From positions 488,158 through 552,157 of the forward strand of contig NZ_JABBEA010000003.1 in the NCBI RefSeq assembly GCF_012912005.1: DNA of 64,000 nt, given 5' to 3'. The notes beneath the pieces were generated by a model. The model was not told the DNA's origin, ran no database searches, and saw only the letters and a program-made list of their open reading frames with translations. Made by a program: the position numbers and the translations under genes. Below, piece by piece: positions 8,714-16,964 of this stretch. Origin of the DNA: Paenibacillus sp. SZ31. Its GTDB lineage: Bacteria > Bacillota > Bacilli > Paenibacillales > Paenibacillaceae. The stretch's first letter is position 1. Every line of letters begins with the position of its first letter.

Positions 8714-9952
8714 ATGAAAGATATATTAATTCAAAGACTGAGTACTTATGTTCAGATGGATACCCAATCCGATGAAAATAGCGAGACATGCCCTTCCACA
8801 CCCGGCCAACTGGCCTTGGGCAAACTGCTCGTTGAAGAATGTAACTCCATTGGTCTGCAAGAAGTGACGATGGATGAGAACGGTTATGTCATGGCTACAC
8901 TGCCATCCAATACCGACAAAGATGTTCCCGTGATCGGTTTCCTGGCTCACCTTGATACAGCGACCGACTTTACAGGTAAAGATGTTAAACCGCAGGTTAT
9001 TGATAACTATGACGGTGCTGACATTGTGCTGAACTCCGAACTGGATGTTGTGTTGTCCAACAAAGATTTCCCGGAACTGCACGAATATAAAGGCCACACG
9101 CTGATCACAACCGATGGTACAACGTTGCTTGGTGCTGACAATAAGGCAGGCATTGCCGAGATCATGACGGCGATGGCCTATCTGATTGAGCACCCGGAAG
9201 TGAAACACGGTAAGATTCGGGTTGCTTTTACTCCGGATGAAGAGATTGGCCGTGGACCGCACAAGTTTGACGTGGCTGCTTTTGGAGCCAAATATGCTTA
9301 CACAGTTGACGGTGGACCACTTGGTGAGCTGGAATACGAGAGCTTTAACGCAGCTGCCGCCAAAATTACCGTACGAGGTACCAATGTACATCCCGGAACT
9401 GCGAAGGATAAAATGGTGAACTCTCTGAAAATTGCGATGGAATTGAATCGTCGCCTGCCTGTAGAGGAAGCTCCTGAATTCACGGACGGTTACGATGGTT
9501 TCTACCATCTGCTGTCTCTGGAGGGTGACGTTGAGCTGACGAAGATGAGCTACATCATCCGTGATTTCGACCGTGAGAAGTTTGAAGAGCGCAAAACGAA
9601 TCTGTTGAATATCGTGAATGAACTGAAGTCTAAATACGGAGAGAAAAGCATCACGGTCGAATTGAATGACCAGTACTATAACATGCGTGAGAAAATTGAA
9701 CCGGTACGCCAGATCGTCGATATTGCCCATGAAGCCATGACCCGGCTGGACATCGAACCTGTTATTCGCCCCATCCGGGGAGGAACAGATGGTTCCCAGC
9801 TATCCTATATGGGCATGCCAACACCGAATATCTTCACTGGCGGTGAGAACTACCATGGCAAATTCGAATATGTATCGGTAGATAATATGGTGAAGGCAAC
9901 CCGCGTCATTGTAGAGATTGCTCAATTGTTTGAGCAGCACGGAGATATCTAA
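8714..9952 (+). CDS. pepT: Peptidase T (tripeptide aminopeptidase)
   Basis: The protein has 412 residues, the normal length for PepT of the M20B metallopeptidase family, which removes the N-terminal residue of tripeptides using two zinc ions. Metal-binding motifs are visible in order: [12 protein letters not shown] (His and Asp near residue 78), [16 protein letters not shown] (bridging Asp about 141), [11 protein letters not shown] (catalytic Glu and metal Glu about 175), and [15 protein letters not shown] (metal Asp about 197). The C-terminal [19 protein letters not shown] holds the last metal-binding histidine region, followed by [14 protein letters not shown] repeat element lies immediately upstream and a strong terminator directly downstream, so it is likely monocistronic. 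Function is cytoplasmic peptide turnover. Confidence 0.96.
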   Translation: MKDILIQRLSTYVQMDTQSDENSETCPSTPGQLALGKLLVEECNSIGLQEVTMDENGYVMATLPSNTDKDVPVIGFLAHLDTATDFTGKDVKPQVIDNYDGADIVLNSELDVVLSNKDFPELHEYKGHTLITTDGTTLLGADNKAGIAEIMTAMAYLIEHPEVKHGKIRVAFTPDEEIGRGPHKFDVAAFGAKYAYTVDGGPLGELEYESFNAAAAKITVRGTNVHPGTAKDKMVNSLKIAMELNRRLPVEEAPEFTDGYDGFYHLLSLEGDVELTKMSYIIRDFDREKFEERKTNLLNIVNELKSKYGEKSITVELNDQYYNMREKIEPVRQIVDIAHEAMTRLDIEPVIRPIRGGTDGSQLSYMGMPTPNIFTGGENYHGKFEYVSVDNMVKATRVIVEIAQLFEQHGDI

Positions 9953-9973
9953 TCCGCTTAAAGCGCGGTGCAA

Positions 9974-10011
9974 AAAGAGCACCCTCTGGTATATTCCGGA
10001 GGGTGCTCTTT
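9974..10011. terminator. Intrinsic terminator between pepT and the Crp/Fnr gene
   Basis: AAAGAGCACCCTC pairs with GAGGGTGCTCTTT around an 11-base loop. Because A and T runs flank both sides and the two genes converge, it can end both transcripts. Confidence 0.88.
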
Positions 10012-10034
10012 ATGGTCTTAACTTTTAAAAGCTA

Positions 10035-10727
10035 TCACTCATAGATATTGCCTCCCGCGATGACACGCAGCTGTTCCAGATCACAGATCACGAGCTTTCG
10101 CTGCACTTTGCGAATAATATTTCGATCACACAGATCGTGAACGACCCTGTTCAGATGTCTGTAACTGGTACCCAACATATCCGCCAGCTCAGTCAGCTTG
10201 GAGGTCTGAATCTCTTCGGAAGAGGTCTCATCCTGATCCATGGTGGACAACAGATAGCTGGCAAATCGGCTCTCAACGGGATATAACATATTCAGACTCG
10301 ACAGGTTGGAGAAGGTGTACAATTTATGCGTAACTTGACTGAGCATGAAGTGGAGAAATTTAGGATTCTCTGCATACGTATTCTGGAGAGAACGATAGCT
10401 GATACCAAGCAGCAGGCTTTTGCTCACAGATTCTACCGTATTATTGGCCTCCTTGCCATTGACCAGTTCCAGATCGCCCACAAGCGCGAGGGGTGTACTG
10501 AAACGAAGCAACAGCGACTTGCCGTTAGGCAGGGTGGTATAGATCTTGAGCTTGCCCTGCACGAGAAAATACAATCGCTCAGGCCGCTCGCCTTTGGCAC
10601 ATATCAACTCACCCTTGGCAGCCTCCAGCAGTCGCAACTCAGCGAGTGCAGACTCGTCCAGCACCTGATCCAGTCCATTCTCACGTGCAAGCTTACGCAT
10701 TAGCCCAAAGTCCATAATTTCTTTCAT
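10035..10727 (-). CDS. Crp/Fnr family transcription regulator (YeiL-like)
   Basis: The protein has 230 residues. A cyclic-nucleotide-binding-like beta roll spans about residues 20-120 (CAKGERPERLYFLVQGKLKIY, PLALVGDLELVNGKEANNTVES). A dimerisation helix follows, and a helix-turn-helix about residues 175-200 (LTELADMLGTSYRHLNRVVHDL). The recognition helix form SYRHLNR rather than SRETVSR is typical of the YeiL-like subgroup. Scattered cysteines (C43, C205, C215) do not form a clear Fnr iron-sulfur motif. A perfect palindrome GGGACATATGTCCC lies 40 bases before the start and is a good candidate autoregulatory site. The signal sensed is unknown. Confidence 0.85.
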   Translation of the reverse strand: MKEIMDFGLMRKLARENGLDQVLDESALAELRLLEAAKGELICAKGERPERLYFLVQGKLKIYTTLPNGKSLLLRFSTPLALVGDLELVNGKEANNTVESVSKSLLLGISYRSLQNTYAENPKFLHFMLSQVTHKLYTFSNLSSLNMLYPVESRFASYLLSTMDQDETSSEEIQTSKLTELADMLGTSYRHLNRVVHDLCDRNIIRKVQRKLVICDLEQLRVIAGGNIYE

Positions 10728-10766
10728 TCCGACTTCCCCTCCGTTGCCATATATAACGTACCCAAA

Positions 10767-10780
10767 GGGACATATGTCCC
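10767..10780. promoter_or_regulatory. Candidate Crp/Fnr-type operator (14-bp perfect palindrome)
   Basis: GGGACATATGTCCC is a perfect inverted repeat in the promoter region of the YeiL-like regulator. Size and symmetry suit a Crp/Fnr dimer, so autoregulation is inferred. Confidence 0.5.
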
Positions 10781-11008
10781 ATAATTGATATCAACCCGTA
10801 CAAATATCTTGATATAAAAATAGTTACAACTAGAACTTATATCCAATAAATCATTTTAGATGGGAAATATTTAAAAATTTAATCATAAAATGTTCATTTT
10901 TCATGCAAAATGCCGTTCACGAAAAGCCCTTCCTGTCCGATGAAAGATAGAGCCTTCTATAGATCGTTAAAATAATTCATTTAAATATTGAAAGGATGAG
11001 CACATTCA

Positions 11009-11848
11009 ATGAACGTTGTAGATGCACTGCTTAAAGTCATGCCTTATATTAGTAAGATCCTCAGAGAGCCAGCCAGTTTGACTGTTTATGATCATGAAAA
11101 AGTATTAGATGTCATTATGACAGACAAATTTGATCTTGGTTTTGAAAAAGGAATGCCTCTCTTGGATTCGTTCCAAAACTTTGCCGTCTTGAAAAACGGA
11201 AGAGAAGCTACCCTCTCTACTCTCTCCAAAGAAGTTTTTGGTATTGAGCTGGATACCCTGAACATTCCGATCTTTGATGATCAGCAAAAAGTCGTTGCTG
11301 TCTTCTGTGTATCTTATGACCAGTCCAATCAGAATCAACTTGAAGATATTATACAAGAAAATCAGGCTATCAATGGTAACCTCGTTGATATGGTACAACA
11401 CGTTGCCGCTCATGCTGAAGAATTGCAGGCGACCAGTGAGCAGATCCTGCAAAACACACGACTTGCTGTTCAGAACTCTTCCCAAATCAACAAAGTAGCC
11501 GGGTTCATTCGCGAAATCTCCGAACAAACCAACTTGCTTGGCCTGAATGCCGCTATTGAAGCTGCACGCGTTGGTGAAGCCGGTGCTGGCTTTGGGGTGG
11601 TTGCTTCCGAAGTACGCAAACTGTCTGTGGATGCCAAACAAGCTACAAGTGATATTGATACCAGTCTGAGAGATGTACAACAGGTGATCAAACAGATGGA
11701 AGTTGAGGTCTCCCAGATTGCAGCCTCTTCACAGGAACAAGCGACGCTTGTATCTTCCTTCACAGATGTCATCGAGAAGCTCAATGACACGGGCGAGCGT
11801 ATGAAAGCTCTGTCGGAACAACTGATCAGCTACTCGATCAAAAACTAA
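11009..11848 (+). CDS. Soluble methyl-accepting chemotaxis protein (YfmS-like)
   Basis: The protein has 279 residues with no membrane helix. Residues 1-110 form a PAS/GAF-like sensor ([36 protein letters not shown]) and the rest is a coiled coil with a short MCP signalling tip, [21 protein letters not shown], near 165-190. The tip is the universal CheA/CheW-binding hairpin. The size and lack of membrane anchor match B. subtilis YfmS, a soluble cytoplasmic chemoreceptor. It is preceded by AAAGGATG at a good distance. Upstream, TCCTGTCCGATGAAAG weakly resembles a sigma-D -10 element, but I do not see a convincing -35. Two hairpins follow the gene. Confidence 0.88.
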   Translation: MNVVDALLKVMPYISKILREPASLTVYDHEKVLDVIMTDKFDLGFEKGMPLLDSFQNFAVLKNGREATLSTLSKEVFGIELDTLNIPIFDDQQKVVAVFCVSYDQSNQNQLEDIIQENQAINGNLVDMVQHVAAHAEELQATSEQILQNTRLAVQNSSQINKVAGFIREISEQTNLLGLNAAIEAARVGEAGAGFGVVASEVRKLSVDAKQATSDIDTSLRDVQQVIKQMEVEVSQIAASSQEQATLVSSFTDVIEKLNDTGERMKALSEQLISYSIKN

Positions 11849-11856
11849 AATTTAAC

Positions 11857-11899
11857 GTGTCACCAGATTCCCGATGCATATCGGTTATTCTGGTGACAC
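11857..11899 (+). terminator. Stem-loop after the chemoreceptor gene
   Basis: GTGTCACCAGA pairs with TCTGGTGACAC, with an inner CCGAT/ATCGG stem. No T run follows directly, so it may be an mRNA 3' stabiliser or weak terminator. Confidence 0.55.
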
Positions 11900-11913
11900 A
11901 TCGAATATGTGAT

Positions 11914-11957
11914 AAACAGGACTTGGGTTTCCATGATGGATAATCCAAGTCCTGTTT
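11914..11957. terminator. Bidirectional intrinsic terminator
   Basis: AAACAGGACTTGG pairs with CCAAGTCCTGTTT and is followed by ATTATG. It lies between two convergent genes (chemoreceptor and symporter) and can serve both. Confidence 0.7.
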
Positions 11958-12000
11958 ATTATGTCCGTTTGGTTATTATTAACCAAATTCAGCTATCATC

Positions 12001-13437
12001 TTAATTTGCTACACGTACTGATTTGTCCCCAATCACTTCTTCTTCCGACTCCCAGCACTCTACTTCACCCGGAATATGAATGCGGTCCCGCGTAAAGATC
12101 GGGTCACGTCCTTCGGCTTTCTGTTTCTTGTAGTCCTTTAGTGCTTCAAACGTCACCTTGGACAGCATCAGAATCGCAATCAGGTTCACCACCACCATGA
12201 GCCCCATGAACAGGTCCGCCAAATCCCATACCAGCTGTACTTTAGCTACCGCACCGAACACCACCATCGCGATAACGCAAATGCGGTATACCCACAGCCA
12301 AACTTTATTGGATTTGATAAACTCAATATTGGTTTCCCCATAGTAATAATTTCCGATTAGCGTACTGAAGGCAAACAGGAACACCATGACCGCCAGGAAT
12401 CCCGATGCCCATGGACCAATATGTACACTTAAAGCAGCCTGAGTCAATTCAATGCCACCCAGATCGGAACCTTTGTACACCCCGGATAGCAAAATAATCA
12501 TGGCTGTGCTTGTACATATAACTAACGTATCTGTAAGCACACCAAAAGCCTGAATAAGTCCCTGCTTCACCGGATGTGTTGTATCCGCTGTAGCAGCGGC
12601 ATTCGGGGCACTACCCATGCCCGCCTCATTGGAGAACAATCCGCGTTTCACACCGTTCATCAGCGCAGCACCCAACGTTCCGCCTGCCACCTGCTCGATG
12701 CCGAAGGCATTTTTCACGATCAACGCAATCATGGACGGAAGCTGGGTAATGTTCGCCAGCACCACAAAAGCCGCTACCCCAATGTACAATACGGCGAGCA
12801 CAACGACGATGTACTCCGATGCTTTTGCAATCCGTTTGACACCGCCCATAATAATTCCTGCAAATATCACGGCCATAATGATACCCACCGTTAACCGATC
12901 CGTACCGAATGAGTTTTCGAATGCGACGGTAATGGTGTTCGACTGCACCGCATTAAAGACCAAGCCGAATGAAAGCGTAATGAGAATGGCAAATAAAATC
13001 CCCATCCAGCGCTTCCCCAGCCCACGCTCCATATAATACGCCGGACCCCCGCGGAATCCGCCCTTATCCTTCACTTTATAGATCTGAGCCAGCGTGCTCT
13101 CCACAAAACTGGAGGCAGAACCGATAATCGCAATAACCCACATCCAGAATACAGCCCCAGGTCCCCCCAGTGCGATGGCCAGTGCAATACCGGTGATATT
13201 CCCTGTGCCTACGCGGGCCGCCATACTGATACAGAATGCCTGAAATGGTGAGATTTTGCCTGGTTCCTTACTTTTCGGCTCTCGAAGCACCTTCACCATA
13301 TCTCCAATCATGCGGAATTGCATGAATCGGGTCTTGGTGGTGAAGTATATACCACATACTACCAATAGTATAATTAACACTTTGGACCATAGAAAATCAT
13401 TGAAAATGACGACAATATCTTGTATTGTTTGCTCCAT
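12001..13437 (-). CDS. Sodium:amino-acid symporter, AGCS family (AlsT/GlnT type)
   Basis: The protein has 478 residues from the ATG giving MEQTIQDIVVIFNDF, which has GGGG 8 bases upstream. Longer upstream reading lacks a ribosome site. About ten hydrophobic helices are visible. The family signature lies near residue 75 (RVGTGNITGIALAIALGGPG) and continues with GFRGGPAYYMERGL and the RGLFSNEAGMGSAPNAAA loop, all characteristic of alanine/glycine:cation symporters. B. subtilis homologues carry alanine (AlsT) or glutamine (GlnT). The divergent neighbour is a GlnL-like response regulator; in B. subtilis GlnL controls glsA-glnT, so glutamine is the favoured substrate here. That assignment is inference from context. 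Confidence 0.92.
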   Translation of the reverse strand: MEQTIQDIVVIFNDFLWSKVLIILLVVCGIYFTTKTRFMQFRMIGDMVKVLREPKSKEPGKISPFQAFCISMAARVGTGNITGIALAIALGGPGAVFWMWVIAIIGSASSFVESTLAQIYKVKDKGGFRGGPAYYMERGLGKRWMGILFAILITLSFGLVFNAVQSNTITVAFENSFGTDRLTVGIIMAVIFAGIIMGGVKRIAKASEYIVVVLAVLYIGVAAFVVLANITQLPSMIALIVKNAFGIEQVAGGTLGAALMNGVKRGLFSNEAGMGSAPNAAATADTTHPVKQGLIQAFGVLTDTLVICTSTAMIILLSGVYKGSDLGGIELTQAALSVHIGPWASGFLAVMVFLFAFSTLIGNYYYGETNIEFIKSNKVWLWVYRICVIAMVVFGAVAKVQLVWDLADLFMGLMVVVNLIAILMLSKVTFEALKDYKKQKAEGRDPIFTRDRIHIPGEVECWESEEEVIGDKSVRVAN

Positions 13438-13637
13438 CGGTATGCCCCTTTTATATGGTGTATTTCGAGTACAGAGATGAGTCAGATGAAACGTTTGTAC
13501 CATTCTGCACAACATCGGACCCAGACTTTCAGATGTTACTTATACTACAAGCGCATCTACGAAAATCGACAAATACCTACATGTAATCTCTACATTTATT
13601 TTAAAAATGGGCGTTAACTGCCCAATCATTGTCATTT

Positions 13638-13655
13638 AACCTAACATGTCAGGTT
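13638..13655. promoter_or_regulatory. Near-perfect 18-bp palindrome before the GlnL-like gene
   Basis: AACCTAACATGTCAGGTT is symmetric except for one base pair. It lies 30 bases before the GlnL-like start, in the divergent region shared with the symporter, and may be an operator. B. subtilis GlnL uses direct repeats, so this could belong to another regulator. Confidence 0.35.
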
Positions 13656-13685
13656 CTATGCAAGCAGAGAAAGGAAATGACTGAT

Positions 13686-14615
13686 ATGCGTTATTTTATT
13701 GTGGATGATGATCCTGGTGTTCGTTCCATGTTGATGGATATTATTGAGGATGAGGGACTTGGCGATATTGCCGGGGAAGCTGAGGACGGAGCACACATTC
13801 ACGCAGAACTGTTGGAACTACATAAGGTGGATGTACTGCTGATTGATCTGTTGATGCCACAACGGGACGGGATTCAGACCGTACGGGCGCTTGAGGGAAG
13901 GTTCGAGGGCAAGATCGTCATGATCTCCCAGATCGAGTCGAAAAATATGATCGGAGAAGCCTATTCACTAGGCATTGAATATTACATTACGAAGCCGATT
14001 AACCGCTTGGAGATTCTGTCTGTTCTGCGGCTGGTGGGCGAGAGGTTACGGATGCAGCAATCCATCGCAGATATTCAGCGGACATTGCAGGGATTGTCCG
14101 GTTTGCACCCTAACGAGCGCACTGCGGCTCCGGTTCCGGACAAAACGATTACTACAGCAGGACATTTCCTGCTGTCCGAGATGGGCATGATCGGCGAAGC
14201 GGGAAGCAGAGATCTGCTGGACATGCTCGAATATCTGGAGCAGGTAGAGACAGATGAGCATAAGCTGTCGCCCTATACATTCCCATCCCTCAAAGACATC
14301 TTTCAGAACGTAGCAGTACGCAAGCTGGGAGAGAACGCCTCTCTCGCGGAGGTTAACAAGGAGATCAAGGCATCAGAACAACGTGTCCGCAGGGCTATCT
14401 TCCAGACACTGAGCCATGTGGTTTCTCTGGGATTAACGGATTATACACATCCCAAGTTCGAGAACTATGCATCCAAATTTTTCGATTTTACCGAAATCCG
14501 CAAGAAAATGCTGGAGCTGCAAAACAATGTGGAGCCTTCTCTTTCCCAGACACGCATTAATACGAAAAAGTTCGTACAGGTGTTATATCTGGAAGCCAAA
14601 CGATTGCTGCATTAA
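13686..14615 (+). CDS. GlnL/YcbB-type response regulator
   Basis: The protein has 309 residues. Start: the ATG of MRYFIVDDDPGVR, 10 bases after AAAGGA; an ATG nine bases earlier is too close to that site. The N-terminal receiver has D8/D9, phospho-acceptor D54 (LLIDLLMPQRDG) and the K in YYITKPINR. The C-terminal region (from about residue 145) is the YcbB-type DNA-binding domain found in B. subtilis GlnL, with LSEMGMIGEAGSRDLLDMLE and a helix-turn-helix-like KASEQRVRRAIFQTL. GlnL works with kinase GlnK to induce glutamine use. No kinase gene is adjacent, so this is an orphan regulator in the window. It is divergent from an AGCS symporter, its probable target. Confidence 0.88.
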   Translation: MRYFIVDDDPGVRSMLMDIIEDEGLGDIAGEAEDGAHIHAELLELHKVDVLLIDLLMPQRDGIQTVRALEGRFEGKIVMISQIESKNMIGEAYSLGIEYYITKPINRLEILSVLRLVGERLRMQQSIADIQRTLQGLSGLHPNERTAAPVPDKTITTAGHFLLSEMGMIGEAGSRDLLDMLEYLEQVETDEHKLSPYTFPSLKDIFQNVAVRKLGENASLAEVNKEIKASEQRVRRAIFQTLSHVVSLGLTDYTHPKFENYASKFFDFTEIRKKMLELQNNVEPSLSQTRINTKKFVQVLYLEAKRLLH

Positions 14616-14647
14616 GCAGATGCATGATGGATACGATGCAAAAACAA

Positions 14648-14722
14648 ACGGGCATGAATAATACGCCGGATGGTACCTCTTTCTCAACTGAGGCTGTCCA
14701 TTTCGGCGATATTCATGCCCGT
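14648..14722 (+). terminator. Long stem-loop after the GlnL-like gene
   Basis: ACGGGCATGAATA pairs with TATTCATGCCCGT, with an inner CGCCG/CGGCG stem. A T run is lacking, so terminator function is uncertain. Confidence 0.5.
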
Positions 14723-14786
14723 CTGTATGACCAAGCGCTACGATCTATTTCTTCGTTCCGTATATAAAATTAAAATCCATTCGGGC

Positions 14787-14963
14787 TCAGCCCCGTGAAT
14801 GGTTTCGGCTAACTCGGTTATACTCATTAATCAATTCGTCCAATGCCATAGACTGCCGAATCACATCGGGATGTCCAAGACCACCCTTGTTATGCTCTAC
14901 CAGCATATGAAGGTTATGTCTGGCCTTTTCTATTTTATTTTTCAAATCCAAACTCATAACCAT
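14787..14963 (-). CDS. Spo0E-family aspartyl-phosphate phosphatase (small protein)
   Basis: This short gene encodes 58 residues starting MVMSLDLKNKIEKARHNLH, with AAGGAGG 11 bases before the ATG. The second half carries the family signature SxxLDxLIxxY as SMALDELINEY. Spo0E-like proteins are small two-helix hairpins that dephosphorylate Spo0A~P and so hold back sporulation, or act on related regulators. The conserved SxxxD motif provides the catalytic contact. The length and helix-turn-helix pattern (LVEHNKGGLGHPDV as the turn) agree with the family. It stands alone between the GlnL-like regulator and the acetate transporter. Paenibacillus species often carry several copies; the specific target is unknown. 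Confidence 0.85.
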   Translation of the reverse strand: MVMSLDLKNKIEKARHNLHMLVEHNKGGLGHPDVIRQSMALDELINEYNRVSRNHSRG

Positions 14964-15259
14964 GACCCCTGATACCTCCTTATTCTGTGAACCATTTTAG
15001 TTTTTCCTGTCAATCTATAGATGGATTAACATATGGCATAGGGGACAAGGATGTTTTGTCTTCTTCTCCAAATTTTGATAAATACTATTCTATCACACAA
15101 GAGCGTATCCGAAAATGACTGATTTAACGCTATTTTAGCGAATAATCAAGGATTGGATTCTAGCGTTGGAGCTCATCATTCACAGCCAGAACGGATTGTG
15201 TCGTTATTGTGTATATTGAAAAAACAAAAGTCTATTGACTCAAAAGGTAATAAAATCCC

Positions 15260-15288
15260 TTTCCATAACGGGGCCATTCAGGTACAAT
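15260..15288 (+). promoter_or_regulatory. Predicted sigma-A promoter for the acetate transporter
   Basis: TTTCCA and TACAAT are separated by 17 bases. The leader of about 100 bases that follows contains short inverted repeats (GTCCGGAC, ACGGCC/GGCCAT). The rest of the 433-base gap from 14964 shows no gene. Confidence 0.5.
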
Positions 15289-15396
15289 AGGGCGATGTGT
15301 GTGTCCGGACCCGGCGGATACAAATGATGTAATTTAGAGGACGGCCAACGACGGCCATTGATCCTGATTTGATATTATTGGAGGCTTATCATCACC

Positions 15397-16020
15397 ATGC
15401 AGACCGATTCACAGACTAAAGTCAAAATTGTTAATGCCGATCCCAGCGCAATGGGATTATTTGGGTTGGCAATCGTAACCCTGGTCGCTTCTTCTCAGAA
15501 GCTTGGCATTACAGAAGGACTTAGCTACGCTATTCCTTGGGCGATCTTCCTGGGTGCATTCGCCCAGTTATTCGCATGCATTCAAGATTCCAAACGCAAC
15601 AATACTTTTGGTACAACGGCTTTCGGCGCGTACGCATTCTTCTGGTTCGCTATGGCTGCCAACTGGATGATCAAAATGGGCGTATTCGGCTCCACGCTTG
15701 CTGAACAGGCCGATGGCAAGCAGCTCGGATTTGCTTTTGCCGGATACCTGGTGTTCACCTTGTTCATGACAATCGGTGCTATTGAAGCGAATAAAGTATT
15801 GCTTATCATCTTCATTCTGATCGACTTCCTGTTCCTTGGCTTGACCTTTGATGCTTTCGGCGTAGCTCCTCACATTTTCCACACCATTGCAGCATACGCT
15901 GAACTGGCGATCGGAATTGTGTCCCTGTATGGTACAGGCGCTTCGGTACTGAACGCTCACTTCGGCTATACGTTCTTGCCGATCGGCAAACCGTCCGGCA
16001 TTTTCAAACCCAAGGCTTAA
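15397..16020 (+). CDS. Acetate uptake transporter, GPR1/FUN34/SatP family
   Basis: The protein has 207 residues with six hydrophobic helices. The family's N-terminal NPAPLGL motif appears as DPSAMGLFGLA (residues 15-25). Other family landmarks are FGAYAFFWFAMA in the third helix region and the C-terminal AELAIGIVSLYGTGASVLNA. SatP/YaaH proteins carry acetate and succinate with protons across the membrane as hexamers. The ATG is preceded by GGAGG. The gene is monocistronic, with its own promoter-like sequence and a GC-rich terminator. Acetate is the best family-based substrate guess; the change from NPAPLGL to DPSAMGL makes exact specificity uncertain. Confidence 0.9.
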   Translation: MQTDSQTKVKIVNADPSAMGLFGLAIVTLVASSQKLGITEGLSYAIPWAIFLGAFAQLFACIQDSKRNNTFGTTAFGAYAFFWFAMAANWMIKMGVFGSTLAEQADGKQLGFAFAGYLVFTLFMTIGAIEANKVLLIIFILIDFLFLGLTFDAFGVAPHIFHTIAAYAELAIGIVSLYGTGASVLNAHFGYTFLPIGKPSGIFKPKA

Positions 16021-16031
16021 TATACAGCAGT

Positions 16032-16070
16032 AAACCGCCCGCGCGCCGGTCCGCGCCTGGCGGTTTTTTT
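16032..16070 (+). terminator. Intrinsic terminator after the acetate transporter
   Basis: AAACCGCC and an inner GCGCG arm pair with CGCGC and GGCGGTTT, followed by seven T. The remainder of the 360-base gap to the next gene holds repeat copy 3. Confidence 0.92.
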
Positions 16071-16144
16071 GCACTCTGACTTCAATGAACTACGAATCCG
16101 ACCGAAACTTATACTAAGGGATGCTATATAAGTCAAACTAAACA

Positions 16145-16292
16145 TTTACACGGAACGTAGAGGACAGAAATAACTTGAAGAAACGGAGTGGTCGCCTTTA
16201 TCCCCGGATTATTTCTTTATAAAAAGGAATCATAAAAATCTGGGGATAACAGCGATCGGAGAGTTGTTCTGTCATCGGAGTGGCCAGTGTAA
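16145..16292. repeat. Dispersed palindromic repeat, copy 3
   Basis: Bounded by TTTACACG and CAGTGTAA. It shares with copies 1 and 2 the GAGGACAGAAATAACTTGAA block and the GGGGATAACAGCGATCGGA block. Its central stem has changed on both sides (GGATTATTTCTTT against AAAGGAATCATAAAAATC), which preserves partial pairing. Located 89 bases upstream of the thioesterase gene. Confidence 0.85.
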
Positions 16293-16380
16293 ATAATCTT
16301 TAATTGAACTTATATAGATCAAAAATAGACCCTGCAACACATGAAATGTCACAGCAGCCATACTGTAAGGAGGAAAAAGC

Positions 16381-16929
16381 ATGAGAGAGATACCGAAACC
16401 TACGGAGATGGATCAGGTGGAGAAAAAGTACGTACGCGAAACGCGTTGTTTTAAGACGGCACGGGTATTCCCAACCGATGTCAACAATCATAACACCCTG
16501 TTCGGCGGCAAGCTGATGTCCTACATCGATGATATTGCATCCATCGCCGCTTCCAAGCTATGCCGAGTAAATACCGTAACAGCTTCAACCGACTCCGTCG
16601 ATTTCCTGTACCCGATTAACCCGACGGATTCCGTTACGCTTGAATCGTTCGCGTCCTGGACAGGACGAAGTTCCATGGAGATTTTTGTGAAGGTCATTCG
16701 TGAGGATCTGAAGACTGGAGAGAAGAAAATTGCGGCGACCGCATTTTTGACCTTTGTGGCCCTGGACGAAAATAATCGCAAACTGATTGTACCTCGCATT
16801 ATCCCGGAGACCGAAGAAGAGAAGAAACTATACGAGACCGCTCCGGATCGGGCGGCCATGCGGAAACAACGGCGGGAAGAGAGCAAGAAATTCGCTGACT
16901 TCCTAACCGTTACTTATCCTTGGGAATAA
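16381..16929 (+). CDS. Acyl-CoA thioesterase, hotdog fold (YkhA type)
   Basis: The protein has 182 residues starting MREIPKPTEMDQVEKKY, with TAAGGAGGAAAAAGC before the ATG. The hotdog core shows the catalytic-region motif DVNNHNTLFGGKLMSYIDDIA (residues 33-53, key N and D), then STDSVDFLYPINPTDSV and the long strand FVKVIREDL. This is the arrangement of the YciA/YkhA/BACH group that hydrolyses acyl-CoA thioesters to free acids and CoA in the cytoplasm. The C-terminal charged tail (RKQRREESKKFADF) is typical of Bacillus YkhA. It is single, just downstream of a dispersed repeat, and convergent with the TrpD-like gene. Confidence 0.9.
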   Translation: MREIPKPTEMDQVEKKYVRETRCFKTARVFPTDVNNHNTLFGGKLMSYIDDIASIAASKLCRVNTVTASTDSVDFLYPINPTDSVTLESFASWTGRSSMEIFVKVIREDLKTGEKKIAATAFLTFVALDENNRKLIVPRIIPETEEEKKLYETAPDRAAMRKQRREESKKFADFLTVTYPWE

Positions 16930-16964
16930 GAATACGCTCAATCATCATAATGTTGCACAAAAGG

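Noticed and set aside
8726..9730. A 334-codon minus-strand frame inside pepT
   Set aside because: Antisense shadow of a strongly conserved peptidase gene; composition (many F, H, V, R) is typical of a reversed frame.
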